A stretch of 64,000 nucleotides of DNA from Bacillota bacterium (GCA_023390175.1 JAEWDK010000006.1:372001-436000), one strand, 5' to 3'. Counted from the first letter of the stretch, positions 7,416-16,237 are shown. The notes: generated by a model from the sequence alone, not told the origin. Made by a program: numbers and translations.

Positions 7416-8633
7416 TCACTGTGCCTTTACAATATTCACGAGTACGTTTACCATGCTGTCCATCGACTGCACCGGGATGTATTCAAATCTGCCATGAAAA
7501 TTGTGCCCGCCGGTTGAAAGGTTGGGGCAGGGCAGGCCCATAAACGAAAGGCGCGCGCCGTCCGTTCCGCCGCGAATTGCCACCACTTCTGGTTTAACCC
7601 CCGCGTCGGTCATCGCCCGCTTCGCAAGGTCAATCAGGAACATGTGCGGCTCGATTTTTTCTTTCATATTAAAATAGGAGTCGCGCAGCTCCAATTCAAT
7701 GGTATTTGCTCCGTATTTTTCATTGAGGTAGTCGGCAGCTTTTTCAAAACGCGCCTTTTTTTCGCTGAATTTTTCCATGTCATGGTCACGGATAATATAG
7801 CGCAGCACGGTTTTTTCTTCGTCGCCCTCCATGTGGGAAAGATGGTGGAACCCCTCGTAGCCCTCGGTGCAGGCCGGAATTTCCTGCGGGGGCAGCATGG
7901 AGTTGAACTCCATGCCCATGAGCAGCGCGTTCTTCATCCTGTTTTTCGCGTCGCCCGGGTGGATATTGACTCCGTTCACGGTGACGGTTGCCGAAGCAGC
8001 ATTGAAATTCTCGTATTCGATTTCACCCAGCTTGCCACCGTCCACGGTAAAAGCGAATTCCGCGCCGAAATGCTCCACATTGAAGCGGTCGGCGCCGCGG
8101 CCGATTTCTTCGTCCGGGGTGAATGCGACCGGAATTTTTCCGTGCTTTACGCCGCTTTCCTTTAATTTTTCCACAGCGGTTAGAATTTCAGCCACGCCGG
8201 CCTTGTCGTCTGCCCCAAGCAGCGTTGTGCCGTCGGTTACAATTAAGTCCTTTCCTTTATAATCGGCAAGGCTGTCGAATTGTTTGGGGCTCATCACGAT
8301 ATTTTTTTCTTTGTTCAGCAGGATATCTCCGCCGTCGTAATTTGAAACGATTCTCGGCTTGATGTTTGCGCCGCTTGCGGAAGAACTGGTGTCCATGTGT
8401 GAAATCAGTCCGATTACCGGAACTTTTTTGTCACAGTTTGCGGGCAGCGTACCGTAAACATAACCGTACTCGTCCATGTGCGCGTCATTCATGCCAAGGC
8501 CTTTCATTTCCTCCACCAATGCCCGTGCGAGCACCTTTTGATTTTCGGTGCTTGGGCAGACGGATTCGTCCGCATTATCGTCAGAGGTGGTGTCGAAACC
8601 TGCATATTTTAAAAGTCTTTCATAAGCTTTCAT
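7416..8633 (-). CDS. pepT: Peptidase T (tripeptide aminopeptidase)
   Basis: PepT, 405 residues, is a cytosolic M20-family dinuclear zinc aminopeptidase that removes the N-terminal residue of tripeptides. Zinc and catalytic motifs are visible: 'GLISHMDTS' (His-x-Asp), 'TLLGADDKAG' (bridging Asp), 'FTPDEEIGRGAD' (catalytic Glu-Glu), 'VDGG' and the C-terminal 'STGGHNFHGRFE' with the last His. The order and length match PepT rather than PepV or DapE. AAAGGAGA precedes the ATG. It has its own promoter at 8727-8755 and lies upstream of aspS on the same strand, separated by 158 bases. Confidence 0.95.
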   Translation of the reverse strand: MKAYERLLKYAGFDTTSDDNADESVCPSTENQKVLARALVEEMKGLGMNDAHMDEYGYVYGTLPANCDKKVPVIGLISHMDTSSSASGANIKPRIVSNYDGGDILLNKEKNIVMSPKQFDSLADYKGKDLIVTDGTTLLGADDKAGVAEILTAVEKLKESGVKHGKIPVAFTPDEEIGRGADRFNVEHFGAEFAFTVDGGKLGEIEYENFNAASATVTVNGVNIHPGDAKNRMKNALLMGMEFNSMLPPQEIPACTEGYEGFHHLSHMEGDEEKTVLRYIIRDHDMEKFSEKKARFEKAADYLNEKYGANTIELELRDSYFNMKEKIEPHMFLIDLAKRAMTDAGVKPEVVAIRGGTDGARLSFMGLPCPNLSTGGHNFHGRFEYIPVQSMDSMVNVLVNIVKAQ

Positions 8634-8726
8634 TCTTTTCAGTCTCCTTTACTCAGCCGCCGCTCTTTTGCGGCGGAATCTTCATTGATTTTATATTTCC
8701 AGGAATGTCCTATAGATATAAAACTT

Positions 8727-8755
8727 ATTTTACTACTTTAAATCAGAAATAACAA
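8727..8755 (-). promoter_or_regulatory. Promoter of pepT
   Basis: TTGTTA (8750-8755), 17-base spacer and TAAAAT (8727-8732). A GCCGCC…GGCGGC hairpin (near 8658-8680) lies in the leader just before the ribosome site. Confidence 0.6.
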
Positions 8756-8799
8756 CAGAAAGTGGAGCTTGTGTGTTATTTGCCGCCAACACGCGTTTC

Positions 8800-10182
8800 T
8801 CATTGGGCGAGCTGCCACGCATCCTTCAAACACTTAACAGCCGCTTCAATTTCTTCCAATGGAATTCCTGCAAAACCGAGCATTACTTTTGGTGCGCCGC
8901 CGCCTTTAACCGGCATAACGCGCACGCTGTTCTGCGCCGCCAGTGCACACAGCTCCCCGCAGCTTTTTGCCGACTTTATTGTCAGAATCAGGCACAGCGG
9001 CGTTTCCTGCAAAATAAAGGTGACCGCTTCGCCAAACGCTTTTTCAAGCGCATCCATTAAAGCGGTGCTTTTGGCGGCATACAGCTTCCTCAGCCGGCGC
9101 AGCTGGCGTTCCAGCTGCCCTTCCTTTACATATCGGCTCAGCGCAAGCTGCTCGATTTTTGAGGCGGTCTGATTGTACCGGCTTGCGCGGGCGCGGTAAC
9201 GCTCCGAAAGCAGGGGAGGAAGCACCATGTAGCCGATTCGTACAGAGGGCAGCAGCAGCTTGGAAAAAGAACCGAGGTACACCACATTTTTTCCGCTGCC
9301 CATTCCCTGCATTGCGGGAATGGGGCGCGCGTTGTAGCGAAGCTCGCCGTTGTAATCGTCTTCGATAATAATTCCGTCGCTTTCCTTTGCCCATTCCAAA
9401 AGCTCGAACCGCCGGTTCATCGGGATGCTCGCACCGGTCTGCACGCGGTTGGATGGACTGACAAACACCAGCTTTGCACCGCATTTTCTTAACGCGTCCA
9501 TACTGATTCCGTTTTCATCAACAGGCAGCCGCTGCACCGACATTCCGCAGTCGGAAAAAACCTGTTCCGCCTGCAAAAATCCCGGTTCTTCAATGGCAAT
9601 CCGGCGGTCTGTACCGCTGAGCAGCCCGCAAAGAATGGACAGCAGGGGCTGCGTACCCGCCCCGATGACAATCTGTTCCGGCGTTGCCACAACGCCTCTT
9701 ACACCGTAGCTGTAGGTGGAAAGCGCTTCCCGCAGTTCCCGTTCCCCCTGGGGCTCCCCGTAGGACGCGATTACCTCCTGCCGGTTCAGCACGTCACGAA
9801 TGTGCCGCCGCCAGATTTTAATGTCGATGTTTTCCCCGTCCACGCAGTCGCTTCCGAAATTGTAGCGTATGCGCACAGCGCTCGCGGCGGGAACGTCGAT
9901 TCTGGACGGCTTTTGCCGTTCGGAACCGTTTTTCAGCGCTGCCAGCACAAAATATCCGCGCTGGGGCCGGGCGGCAAGGTAACCCTCCACACAAAGCTGC
10001 TGGTATGCGGCCTCCACTGTAGTGCAGCTCAGGTTTAAATCCCCCGATAGCTTGCGGATGGACGGCAGCTTATCCCCCTTTACAAGATGGCGGGCTTCGA
10101 TAGCGGACTTTATTGCAAGGTAAAGCTGCTGGTAAAGCGGAACACGGGAGTCAAAATCCAGCAGGATATAATCGTATGTCAT
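8800..10182 (-). CDS. MocR/PdxR-type regulator (GntR HTH fused to aminotransferase fold)
   Basis: A 460-residue transcription factor. Residues 1-75 are a GntR winged helix-turn-helix ('PLYQQLYLAIKSAI…KLPSIRKLSGDLNLSCTTVEAAYQQL'). Residues about 110-460 are a fold-type I aminotransferase-like PLP domain. The PLP-Lys region 'YLGSFSKLLLPSVRIGYMVLP' and the Asp/Tyr of 'IIEDDYNGELRY' are present. MocR proteins sense PLP or related amines and control vitamin B6 genes or transport. It is divergent from two ECF S-components, with three direct ACTGTA repeats in the 120-base gap (10198-10227), the kind of direct-repeat operator MocR proteins bind. A PdxR role controlling B6 uptake is my inference. Confidence 0.88.
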   Translation of the reverse strand: MTYDYILLDFDSRVPLYQQLYLAIKSAIEARHLVKGDKLPSIRKLSGDLNLSCTTVEAAYQQLCVEGYLAARPQRGYFVLAALKNGSERQKPSRIDVPAASAVRIRYNFGSDCVDGENIDIKIWRRHIRDVLNRQEVIASYGEPQGERELREALSTYSYGVRGVVATPEQIVIGAGTQPLLSILCGLLSGTDRRIAIEEPGFLQAEQVFSDCGMSVQRLPVDENGISMDALRKCGAKLVFVSPSNRVQTGASIPMNRRFELLEWAKESDGIIIEDDYNGELRYNARPIPAMQGMGSGKNVVYLGSFSKLLLPSVRIGYMVLPPLLSERYRARASRYNQTASKIEQLALSRYVKEGQLERQLRRLRKLYAAKSTALMDALEKAFGEAVTFILQETPLCLILTIKSAKSCGELCALAAQNSVRVMPVKGGGAPKVMLGFAGIPLEEIEAAVKCLKDAWQLAQ

Positions 10183-10197
10183 CGTCAGCCTCCGTAA

Positions 10198-10227
10198 ACT
10201 GTACTTACTGTATTTTTATAAACTGTA
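10198..10227. promoter_or_regulatory. Candidate MocR operator: three direct ACTGTA repeats
   Basis: ACTGTA occurs at 10198-10203, 10207-10212 and 10222-10227 in the same orientation, within the gap between the regulator and the divergent ECF gene. A related inverted ACAGTT follows at 10241-10246. MocR family operators are typically direct repeats of about this size. Confidence 0.5.
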
Positions 10228-10302
10228 TATTTTAATAAAAACAGTTTTACGCTACTATTATAGCACAGCTTTAAAGCAAATCAATCGTTCGGGGGTAAAG
10301 AA

Positions 10303-10830
10303 ATGGATAAGAATCAATCCAAAACTACAAAAACGTATGTCATAACAGCGCTTTTTGCGGCGCTTATCTTTCTTGTTACCGCATATATTCTTCATATTCC
10401 CACACCGGCGACCGGTGGCTACATTCATTTGGGCGACGCGTTCCTTTACCTTGCGGCAAGTGTTCTGCCTACTCCGTTAGCCGTTGCGGCCGGCGGAATT
10501 GGGGAAGCGCTTTCCGACGCGCTCACCGGCAGCGTGGTTTACGCAGTTCCCACACTAGTCATTAAATCCGCAATGGTTCTATGCTTTTCCGCGGTGGGGA
10601 AAAAATTCATTACAAAGCGAAACATTTTTGCATCTGTCTTGGCGGGTGTAATCTGCATTGCAGGCTATTATTTGACTGAAGTAATTATTTACCGCAATTT
10701 TGTGTCGCCGCTGGTGGAAATACCGGCAAATCTGATTCAGGCGGGGGCGAGCGCGGCAATTTACATTTTACTTGGCAACGCGCTTGACAGGCTGAACGTG
10801 AAAAACAGCATCGGCGCAAATATAAATTAG
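10303..10830 (+). CDS. ECF transporter S-component, candidate vitamin B6 (PdxU-like)
   Basis: A 175-residue membrane protein with about six hydrophobic segments. It would capture a micronutrient and work with a shared energising module (EcfA/A'/T) that is not in this window. The conserved 'HIPTPATGGYIHLGDAFLYLA' near residues 26-46 and 'GGIGEALSDALTGS' are typical of the ThiW/HmpT/PdxU group of S-components. The start has GGGGGTAA upstream. The divergent MocR/PdxR-type regulator suggests a pyridoxine-like substrate; that is inference, and thiamine precursors are an alternative. The next gene is a second S-component 26 bases downstream. Confidence 0.75.
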   Translation: MDKNQSKTTKTYVITALFAALIFLVTAYILHIPTPATGGYIHLGDAFLYLAASVLPTPLAVAAGGIGEALSDALTGSVVYAVPTLVIKSAMVLCFSAVGKKFITKRNIFASVLAGVICIAGYYLTEVIIYRNFVSPLVEIPANLIQAGASAAIYILLGNALDRLNVKNSIGANIN

Positions 10831-10856
10831 TCTCTGCGGATTTTGGAGGGAGAACA

Positions 10857-11432
10857 ATGAAAATTAATACAAATCAAAGAAATACGACGGTCAACATTGC
10901 GCTTACCGGTTTAATGGGCGCACTGGTTTTGGTAGGCACTTTTATGAATATTCCGATTCCCGCACTCGGCGATAAAACAATGATCGGGCTGGGCAACGTA
11001 TTCTGCATTCTGTCCGGGCTGCTGCTCGGGCCGGTGTACGGCGGCGCGGCGGCAGGAATCGGTTCTTTTATCTTCGACCTGACCGGCCCGTGGGCTTCCA
11101 GCGCTCCGTTTACCCTTGTATTCAAATTTTTAATGGCTTTTGTGTGCGGACTCATTGCCTACGGCGGGGATAAAACCGCCAAAAATGTAAAGCGGCTGAT
11201 TGCTGCGGCCGTTTTGGGTTCCCTTACCTATTGCGTGCTGTATTTGGGCAAATCCTATATTGAGGCCGCGTTACTCGGAAATGCAGCCGGAGCAATCAAA
11301 ACGATTTTGATTATAAAGGGAAGCGCAAGCCTTACCAACGCGGTTATTGCGGACGTAATCGCCGTTCCGTTCTTCCTTGCAATCCGAAAAGCATTGGGCA
11401 GGAATCACGTGCAGGGTAAAATTCATCACTGA
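10857..11432 (+). CDS. ECF transporter S-component (second)
   Basis: A 191-residue, very hydrophobic protein with six predicted membrane segments. 'GTFMNIPIPALGDKTMIGLGNVFCILSGLLLGP' near the N-terminus and 'GGAAAGIGSFIFDL' are the usual S-component signature stretches. The C-terminus is basic. GGAGGGAGAACA precedes the ATG. It is co-transcribed with the preceding S-component and ends at a strong terminator. Two S-components side by side could serve two related vitamers or two vitamins. The substrate is not readable from the sequence. Confidence 0.75.
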   Translation: MKINTNQRNTTVNIALTGLMGALVLVGTFMNIPIPALGDKTMIGLGNVFCILSGLLLGPVYGGAAAGIGSFIFDLTGPWASSAPFTLVFKFLMAFVCGLIAYGGDKTAKNVKRLIAAAVLGSLTYCVLYLGKSYIEAALLGNAAGAIKTILIIKGSASLTNAVIADVIAVPFFLAIRKALGRNHVQGKIHH

Positions 11433-11450
11433 GTTTTCCGTTCCATACAA

Positions 11451-11501
11451 AGCCGGTAAGCCTTGGAATTTTTGCAAATTTCCAAGGCTTACCGGCTTTT
11501 T
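11451..11501 (+). terminator. Strong terminator after the ECF genes
   Basis: A 19-bp stem (GCCGGTAAGCCTTGGAAAT and its complement) with a short loop is followed by TTTTTC. Confidence 0.9.
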
Positions 11502-11520
11502 CAGCTGCTGTAATAAATTC

Positions 11521-11549
11521 TTGTTATCCGCAAACGGAAATGCTATAAT
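11521..11549 (+). promoter_or_regulatory. Promoter of the flippase gene
   Basis: TTGTTA and TATAAT with a 17-base spacer, 44 bases before the ATG. Confidence 0.65.
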
Positions 11550-11592
11550 ATACTCCATGTTTTGAATTCAACGGTATTGGAGTATTTTGTAA

Positions 11593-12915
11593 ATGAAGGA
11601 TAAAAAAGAGAAGAAAATCAGGAGTTCCGTTGTGCGCGACTCTTTGGATACATTCGGAACCAATGCGTTCGGTTCCATTTTGAACCTGATTGCCGCGTTT
11701 ATGGTTTTAAATCGTGTGAATCCGGGGGTAAAAGGGCTTTATAATACGGTGCAGCTGTGGGGCGGCGGATTTTCCACCATTCTTAGCCTCAGCGTAAACT
11801 CAGCCGTTATCTATTTTGTTTCCCGTTATAAATTCAACAATGCAAGGTTTGCAATTAAAAAACTGACGCTGTGGCTTTCCGCTGCAATAGCCCTGATCGG
11901 CACGGCGTTTGTGGTTGTGCTGCGCGACAGCAAATCTTTTTTTGAAACGCCGGCTCCGTACTTGGTTGCCATTGTAATTTACGGTGTCAGTTCGTTTCTG
12001 CTTAACATTTGCACCGCGATTCTCAGGGGCGAAAATAAATTCAAATCCTTTAATATGATTAATTTAATCCAGCGGATTTTGGCATTTCTCCTTGCGGTGG
12101 CCGTGTTCCTGCGGCCCTCCGCAGCGGTATGGGTCTGGGCTACCATTGTGATTTCAATTGCAATGATCATTCTGGCGCTTTTTGCAATCCGGCGCTGGAG
12201 CGGCCCGATGCCACAGCCGGCGCCGGAGGATGACTTTCCCGTTCAGACAGGCAGTGTTGTCAAATACAGCCTGAAGGCGCATGTGAGCAATGTAATGACC
12301 TATTTGAACACGAATTTCGGCAGCTATATTGTGCAGGGAAGCTATGGCCAAAGCAATTTCGGCGTGTACAATACCGCAATGACCATGATGCAGCAGGTGT
12401 GGATTCTTCCGGACGCGGTCAGCCAGGTTATTATGAGCCGTATCGCCTCCATGAAAGAACAAAACGATAAATTGAAGCTGACGCTGATTTCCTCTAAGAT
12501 CGTTACGTATATTACCATTTTTTCCGCAGTGATGCTGATTTTGGTGGCGCAGGCTTTTGTTCCGGTTATTTTCCCGATGTATGTCGGCGCATTGGCGCCG
12601 CTGCAATTTTTAATCATCGGATCTGTTTTCATTTCCTACGCCAAGGTGCTTAACAATTCCATCGCGGCTTACGGCCGCCCGGAGCTGAATATTATTCCCA
12701 CCGCGCTGGGCATCGTTTCGAACCTCCTGTTCAGCGTTCTTTTGATTCCTGTCATGGGCATGAACGGCGTGGCAATGGCAACCTCTGTTTCCCTGACCAT
12801 ACAGGGTCTGACTTCCATTATTATTTTCTGTACCTTTACCAAAACACCGTTTTATAGGCTTATTATTCCAAGCAAGGAAGAAATGGCGGCGTTAAAAAGT
12901 ATTATAAAGCGGTAA
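11593..12915 (+). CDS. Polysaccharide biosynthesis flippase (Wzx/MATE-like, MOP superfamily)
   Basis: A 440-residue membrane protein with about 12-14 hydrophobic segments spread through its length and a positively charged N-terminus (MKDKKEKKIRSS). The pattern 'GLYNTVQLWGGGFSTILSLSVNSAVIYFVSR' and the C-terminal 'AAYGRPELNIIPTALGIVSNLLFSVLLIP' are typical of oligosaccharide/lipid-linked sugar flippases. It probably moves a lipid-linked glycan across the membrane. No glycosyltransferase genes flank it, so the cargo is unknown. It has a promoter of its own. A peptidoglycan lipid II flippase role is possible but not supported by context. Confidence 0.8.
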   Translation: MKDKKEKKIRSSVVRDSLDTFGTNAFGSILNLIAAFMVLNRVNPGVKGLYNTVQLWGGGFSTILSLSVNSAVIYFVSRYKFNNARFAIKKLTLWLSAAIALIGTAFVVVLRDSKSFFETPAPYLVAIVIYGVSSFLLNICTAILRGENKFKSFNMINLIQRILAFLLAVAVFLRPSAAVWVWATIVISIAMIILALFAIRRWSGPMPQPAPEDDFPVQTGSVVKYSLKAHVSNVMTYLNTNFGSYIVQGSYGQSNFGVYNTAMTMMQQVWILPDAVSQVIMSRIASMKEQNDKLKLTLISSKIVTYITIFSAVMLILVAQAFVPVIFPMYVGALAPLQFLIIGSVFISYAKVLNNSIAAYGRPELNIIPTALGIVSNLLFSVLLIPVMGMNGVAMATSVSLTIQGLTSIIIFCTFTKTPFYRLIIPSKEEMAALKSIIKR

Positions 12916-12965
12916 AATGGGAACGTCGTGCGACGCTTTTCATAAAACAATAAAAAAACTATCAT

Positions 12966-13041
12966 ATAATCATCACATTCGTTCCGTATCATGAAGGTTG
13001 AAAACGAAAAAACAACCTGATACGAACGGAGCGATGATTAT
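12966..13041 (+). promoter_or_regulatory. Long inverted repeat covering the start of the lipoprotein gene
   Basis: Arms 12966-12991 and 13018-13041 are complementary apart from a few mismatches, and an inner GGTTG/CAACC (12996-13000/13013-13017) extends the stem. In the mRNA this hairpin would hold the ribosome site GGAG (13028-13031) and the ATG. It may control translation; it lacks a T-run, so it is not a simple terminator. Confidence 0.6.
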
Positions 13042-13747
13042 GAAGAACAACAGGCTGCTTCGGGCAGCCGCCGGTTTACTAATTGCTGCAAACATTTTTA
13101 CATTTACAGCGTGTTCTCAGCAAAGCACGGCCGCTTCCCCGCAGGCAGCCGGAACGGCGAACGGCCAGACAACCATTTACGGAAAAGTAACGGCTGTTGA
13201 CGGCGCAAAAATCACTTTGGCGCTCGGTACCTTCAATCGGAGCGGCGGCCGAACGAACGGGGCCTCCGGCAGCGGAAACAATTCGCAGCAAGGAGCGCCT
13301 CAAAATGGCGGCAATAACGGCGGCCGGCAGGGTAGCACCTCCGGCAGCGGGAGCGGGCAGGGGGCACCCCAAAACGGATGGCAGGGCGGGAATATGCTGA
13401 CCCTGACCGGGGAATCCAAAACCATTACGATTTCCGACACCAGCGTGTTGACAAGGCAGGGGCAGGGCGGCTTCAACGGCAGGGGCCGCGGGCAGGGGAA
13501 CGGGCAGAGCGGCGCTTCTGGCACGAAAAGCGGCGCACCGGCCGTAACTAATACGACTGCAAACACCGCTTCCTCAGCGGAAAGCGCCGTAAGCGGTGCA
13601 AATACGCAGAAAAGCGTGTCCCTATCCGATATCACAATTGGTACCATTTTAAGGGTAACGTATGAAACAAGCGGCGAAAAACTTGTTTCCGTTCAAATTA
13701 TGGGCGGTACGGGCGGCAGTCAGTCCTCTTCTTCGCAAAGCAAATAA
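13040..13747 (+). CDS. Secreted low-complexity lipoprotein (Gly/Asn/Gln/Ser-rich)
   Basis: A 235-residue predicted lipoprotein. Residues 1-24 form a signal peptide ending in the lipobox 'FTAC', so Cys25 would be lipidated on the outer membrane face. A short β-rich stretch 'TIYGKVTAVDGAKITLALG' resembles the DUF5666-type fold. It is interrupted by a long Gly/Asn/Gln-rich segment with the near repeat 'QQGAPQNGGNNGG' / 'GQGAPQNGWQGG', after which 'TLTGESKTITISDTSVL' and 'LSDITIGTILRVTY' resume the fold. I chose the ATG at 13040, eight bases after GGAG; the ATG at 13034 is also possible. No function can be assigned. Confidence 0.75.
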   Translation: MKNNRLLRAAAGLLIAANIFTFTACSQQSTAASPQAAGTANGQTTIYGKVTAVDGAKITLALGTFNRSGGRTNGASGSGNNSQQGAPQNGGNNGGRQGSTSGSGSGQGAPQNGWQGGNMLTLTGESKTITISDTSVLTRQGQGGFNGRGRGQGNGQSGASGTKSGAPAVTNTTANTASSAESAVSGANTQKSVSLSDITIGTILRVTYETSGEKLVSVQIMGGTGGSQSSSSQSK

Positions 13748-13752
13748 AACAG

Positions 13753-13784
13753 AACACCCCGCGTCCATTTGGACGCGGGGTGTT
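13753..13784. terminator. Bidirectional terminator
   Basis: Perfect 14-bp stem AACACCCCGCGTCC/GGACGCGGGGTGTT with loop ATTT between convergent genes. The 3' flanks are only moderately T-rich on either strand. Confidence 0.7.
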
Positions 13785-13797
13785 GCAATTTACAGCA

Positions 13798-14547
13798 CTA
13801 TTGATTTCTGAAGCGGGAGAGGAACTCTTTGGTGGCGTCCTGTTTCGGGTTGATAAAAATCTCTTCGGGCGTACCCTGTTCGGCAACAACGCCGTTGGCC
13901 ATGAACACCACGCGGGAGGAAACGTCCCGTGCAAAAGCCATTTCATGGGTTACAATCACCATGGTCATGCCCTCATCCGCCAAATCACGCATAACGGTGA
14001 GCACTTCGCCGACCATCTGCGGATCAAGCGCACTTGTCGGCTCGTCAAAAAGCAGGATTTCAGGCTCCATGGCAAGCGCGCGGGCAATCGCCACACGCTG
14101 CTGCTGCCCGCCGGAAAGCTGGTGCGGCTTGGCGTTAATGTATTCCTGCATTCCGACCTTTGTCAGATATTTGATCGCGGTTTCCTCCGCCGTTTTCTTG
14201 TCCTTTTTCAGTACCTTTGTTGTCCCGGCCATGCAGTTTTGCAGCACGGTCATGTTGTGGAACAGGTTGAAGGACTGGAACACCATGCCGACTTTTGCAC
14301 GGTAGGCGTTTACGTTGCTGCCTTTTGTCGTAATATCCTTTCCGTGGAAAAGAATTTCACCCGAAGTCGGGGTTTCCAGCATATTGATGCAGCGCAGGAG
14401 CGTTGATTTTCCCGAGCCGGAGGCCCCGATGATACAGATAACATCGCTGTGTCCTGTTTCAAAATCAATGTCCTTCAGTACCTCGTGGTCGCCGAAGCTT
14501 TTGCCAAGGTGGCGCACTTCCAAAATCGGCTTCTTTACTTCTTCCAT
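13798..14547 (-). CDS. Polar amino acid ABC transporter, ATP-binding protein (GlnQ/HisP-like)
   Basis: A 249-residue ATPase energising uptake of a polar amino acid. Walker A 'GASGSGKSTLLRC', Q-loop 'GMVFQSFNLFHNMTV', signature 'LSGGQQQRVAIARAL', Walker B 'ILLFDEPTSALDP' and H-loop 'VIVTHEMAFARDV' are all intact. The arrangement substrate-binding protein, permease, ATPase on one transcript is the classic PAAT layout. The start overlaps the permease end by 13 bases. Which amino acid is carried cannot be told; cystine, glutamine and arginine systems look alike. Confidence 0.93.
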   Translation of the reverse strand: MEEVKKPILEVRHLGKSFGDHEVLKDIDFETGHSDVICIIGASGSGKSTLLRCINMLETPTSGEILFHGKDITTKGSNVNAYRAKVGMVFQSFNLFHNMTVLQNCMAGTTKVLKKDKKTAEETAIKYLTKVGMQEYINAKPHQLSGGQQQRVAIARALAMEPEILLFDEPTSALDPQMVGEVLTVMRDLADEGMTMVIVTHEMAFARDVSSRVVFMANGVVAEQGTPEEIFINPKQDATKEFLSRFRNQ

Positions 14548-15338
14548 GTTCCGTTACCTCCTTGCTTCACAGGGTTATGGCCGGTTGGATCCGCCATCAT
14601 GTCGCTTTTTACAAGCGAATAGTAGCTGGAACCGTCAATTTTGTGCTCAATCCAGCGCAGCAGGCGGGAACAGGTAAACGTCATAACAAAATACATCACG
14701 CTGATAATGAAGAATGCTTCAAAATACCGGTAGTAAACACCGGCGGCACTTTTTGCTTCAAAATACAGTTCGGTTACGCTGATAACGTTCAATACCGAGG
14801 TATCCTTAATATTGATAATCAGGTTATTGCCGATCTGCGGCATGATGTTGCGGATTGTCTGCGGCATAATCACGCTGATCATCGTCTGCCAGTGGGTCAT
14901 GCCGATTGCCTTGGCGGCTTCCGTCTGACCGATATCGATGGAGTCGATTCCGCCGCGCACCGTTTCCGCCATATACGCGCCGGTATTAATGGAAACCACT
15001 AAAAATCCGGCGAACATTGCGCTCATGTCAATTCCGAATAGCTGCATGGAACCGTAATAAACAACCATTGCCTGCACAATCATTGGTGTGCCGCGGAAAA
15101 TTTCTATATATGCCGCAAGGATAAACTGTAAAATTTTATAGAATATCTTTTTCGTAAGGTTTGCATTGGGGTCGAGCGGGATTGTCCGCAGCACGCCGAC
15201 CAGCAAGCCGATGATACAGCCGATGAGCGTTCCGACCAGAGCCAGAAGAAGGGTTGCCCCCGCTCCTTCCAGAAAAAAGACACCATATTCATTTATTAAG
15301 ACTCCAACCCAATGAAAAAATCCGTCTGAGCTGACCAT
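14535..15338 (-). CDS. Polar amino acid ABC transporter, permease (HisM/GlnP-like)
   Basis: A 267-residue membrane protein with about five segments. The conserved 'FRGTPMIVQAMVVYYG' near residue 90 and the EAA loop 'EAAKAIGMTHWQTMISVIMPQTIRNIMPQIGNN' (about 145-180) that contacts the ATPase mark it as a PAAT permease. The C-terminal 35 residues after the last membrane segment are longer than usual and polar. It lies between the binding protein and the ATPase; a single permease gene suggests a homodimeric channel. Confidence 0.92.
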   Translation of the reverse strand: MVSSDGFFHWVGVLINEYGVFFLEGAGATLLLALVGTLIGCIIGLLVGVLRTIPLDPNANLTKKIFYKILQFILAAYIEIFRGTPMIVQAMVVYYGSMQLFGIDMSAMFAGFLVVSINTGAYMAETVRGGIDSIDIGQTEAAKAIGMTHWQTMISVIMPQTIRNIMPQIGNNLIINIKDTSVLNVISVTELYFEAKSAAGVYYRYFEAFFIISVMYFVMTFTCSRLLRWIEHKIDGSSYYSLVKSDMMADPTGHNPVKQGGNGTWKK

Positions 15339-15373
15339 TCATTTCACTCGTTTCCTTATTTTTATCGGGGCAG

Positions 15374-16237
15374 TTATTGAGCCAAAGGCTGTTTTTCAAT
15401 TGCATCCTTCATGAATTTTTCCCGTTCTTCCTGACTGATGCCCTTGAGCGCCTGATCAATTTTAGACTTCAATTCCGTATTTCCCTTTTTCAGTGCGATT
15501 CCCAGGTTAACATCTTCGTCGGAAACCTTCAAATCCTTGTCGTTTGCAAGGTCAACCATAATCAAATCCTTATTGGAATAAGTGGCAGCCATTGCTCCCG
15601 GTTTGTCGGTGAAGACCACGTCGCACTTGCCGGATTTTAGGGCGACAACCATTGTGGGAACGTCTGCCAGCGCCGGAAGAATCTTGGCGTCCGGAATTTG
15701 CTTTAATAATTCATACCATGTGGTGTCCTGCTGGGATGTGCAGGAAGCGCCTTTTAAATCTGCAATGCTCTTTGCATTTTCAAATTTTCCGCCCTTTTTC
15801 ACCAGAGCGTTAATGGTTGCCTTATAGTAAACATCTGAAAAATCAAGCGTTTTCAAGCGGTCGCTTGTGATGCTCATTCCGGAAACCGCCGAGTCGATTT
15901 TGCCGGAGGTTACGCCGGTCGGAAGGCCGGCCCATTCTGTTTTTACAATTTGCAGTTCATAACCCATTGAATCTGCAATCTTTTTGACCATCATAATATC
16001 GTAGCCGTTTGCGTACTCGTTGCTGCCGCTGATTTTTACCGCTCCGTTGGAATCATCCTTCTGTGTCCAGTTGTAGGGGGCTGCGGCGCACTCCGTGCCC
16101 ACTTTCCAAACCTTTTTTGTTCCGCTTGCGGAAGCTGCCGAGGTATCTGACTTTTTTGTGCAGCCTGCAAGTGCAAGCATGCCCGCCGCGACGGCTGCGC
16201 AGAGCAGAATGGATATGATTTTTCTAGTCTTTTTCAT
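15374..16237 (-). CDS. Amino acid ABC transporter, substrate-binding lipoprotein
   Basis: A 287-residue family 3 solute-binding protein. The signal peptide ends in lipobox 'LAGC' (Cys26), so it would be anchored outside the membrane. The bilobed fold markers are 'GYDIMMVKKIADSMGYELQIV', 'GKIDSAVSGMSITSDRLKTLDFS' and 'LKSGKCDVVFTDKPGAMAAT'. The Asp/Arg of 'SDR' normally holds the amino-acid backbone. It is the first gene of a three-gene operon behind a consensus promoter. Confidence 0.93.
   Translation of the reverse strand: MKKTRKIISILLCAAVAAGMLALAGCTKKSDTSAASASGTKKVWKVGTECAAAPYNWTQKDDSNGAVKISGSNEYANGYDIMMVKKIADSMGYELQIVKTEWAGLPTGVTSGKIDSAVSGMSITSDRLKTLDFSDVYYKATINALVKKGGKFENAKSIADLKGASCTSQQDTTWYELLKQIPDAKILPALADVPTMVVALKSGKCDVVFTDKPGAMAATYSNKDLIMVDLANDKDLKVSDEDVNLGIALKKGNTELKSKIDQALKGISQEEREKFMKDAIEKQPLAQ

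Noticed and set aside
13300..13647. Pro-rich open frame antisense to the lipoprotein gene
   Set aside because: It mirrors the Gly-rich low-complexity repeat on the other strand and has no start signals.
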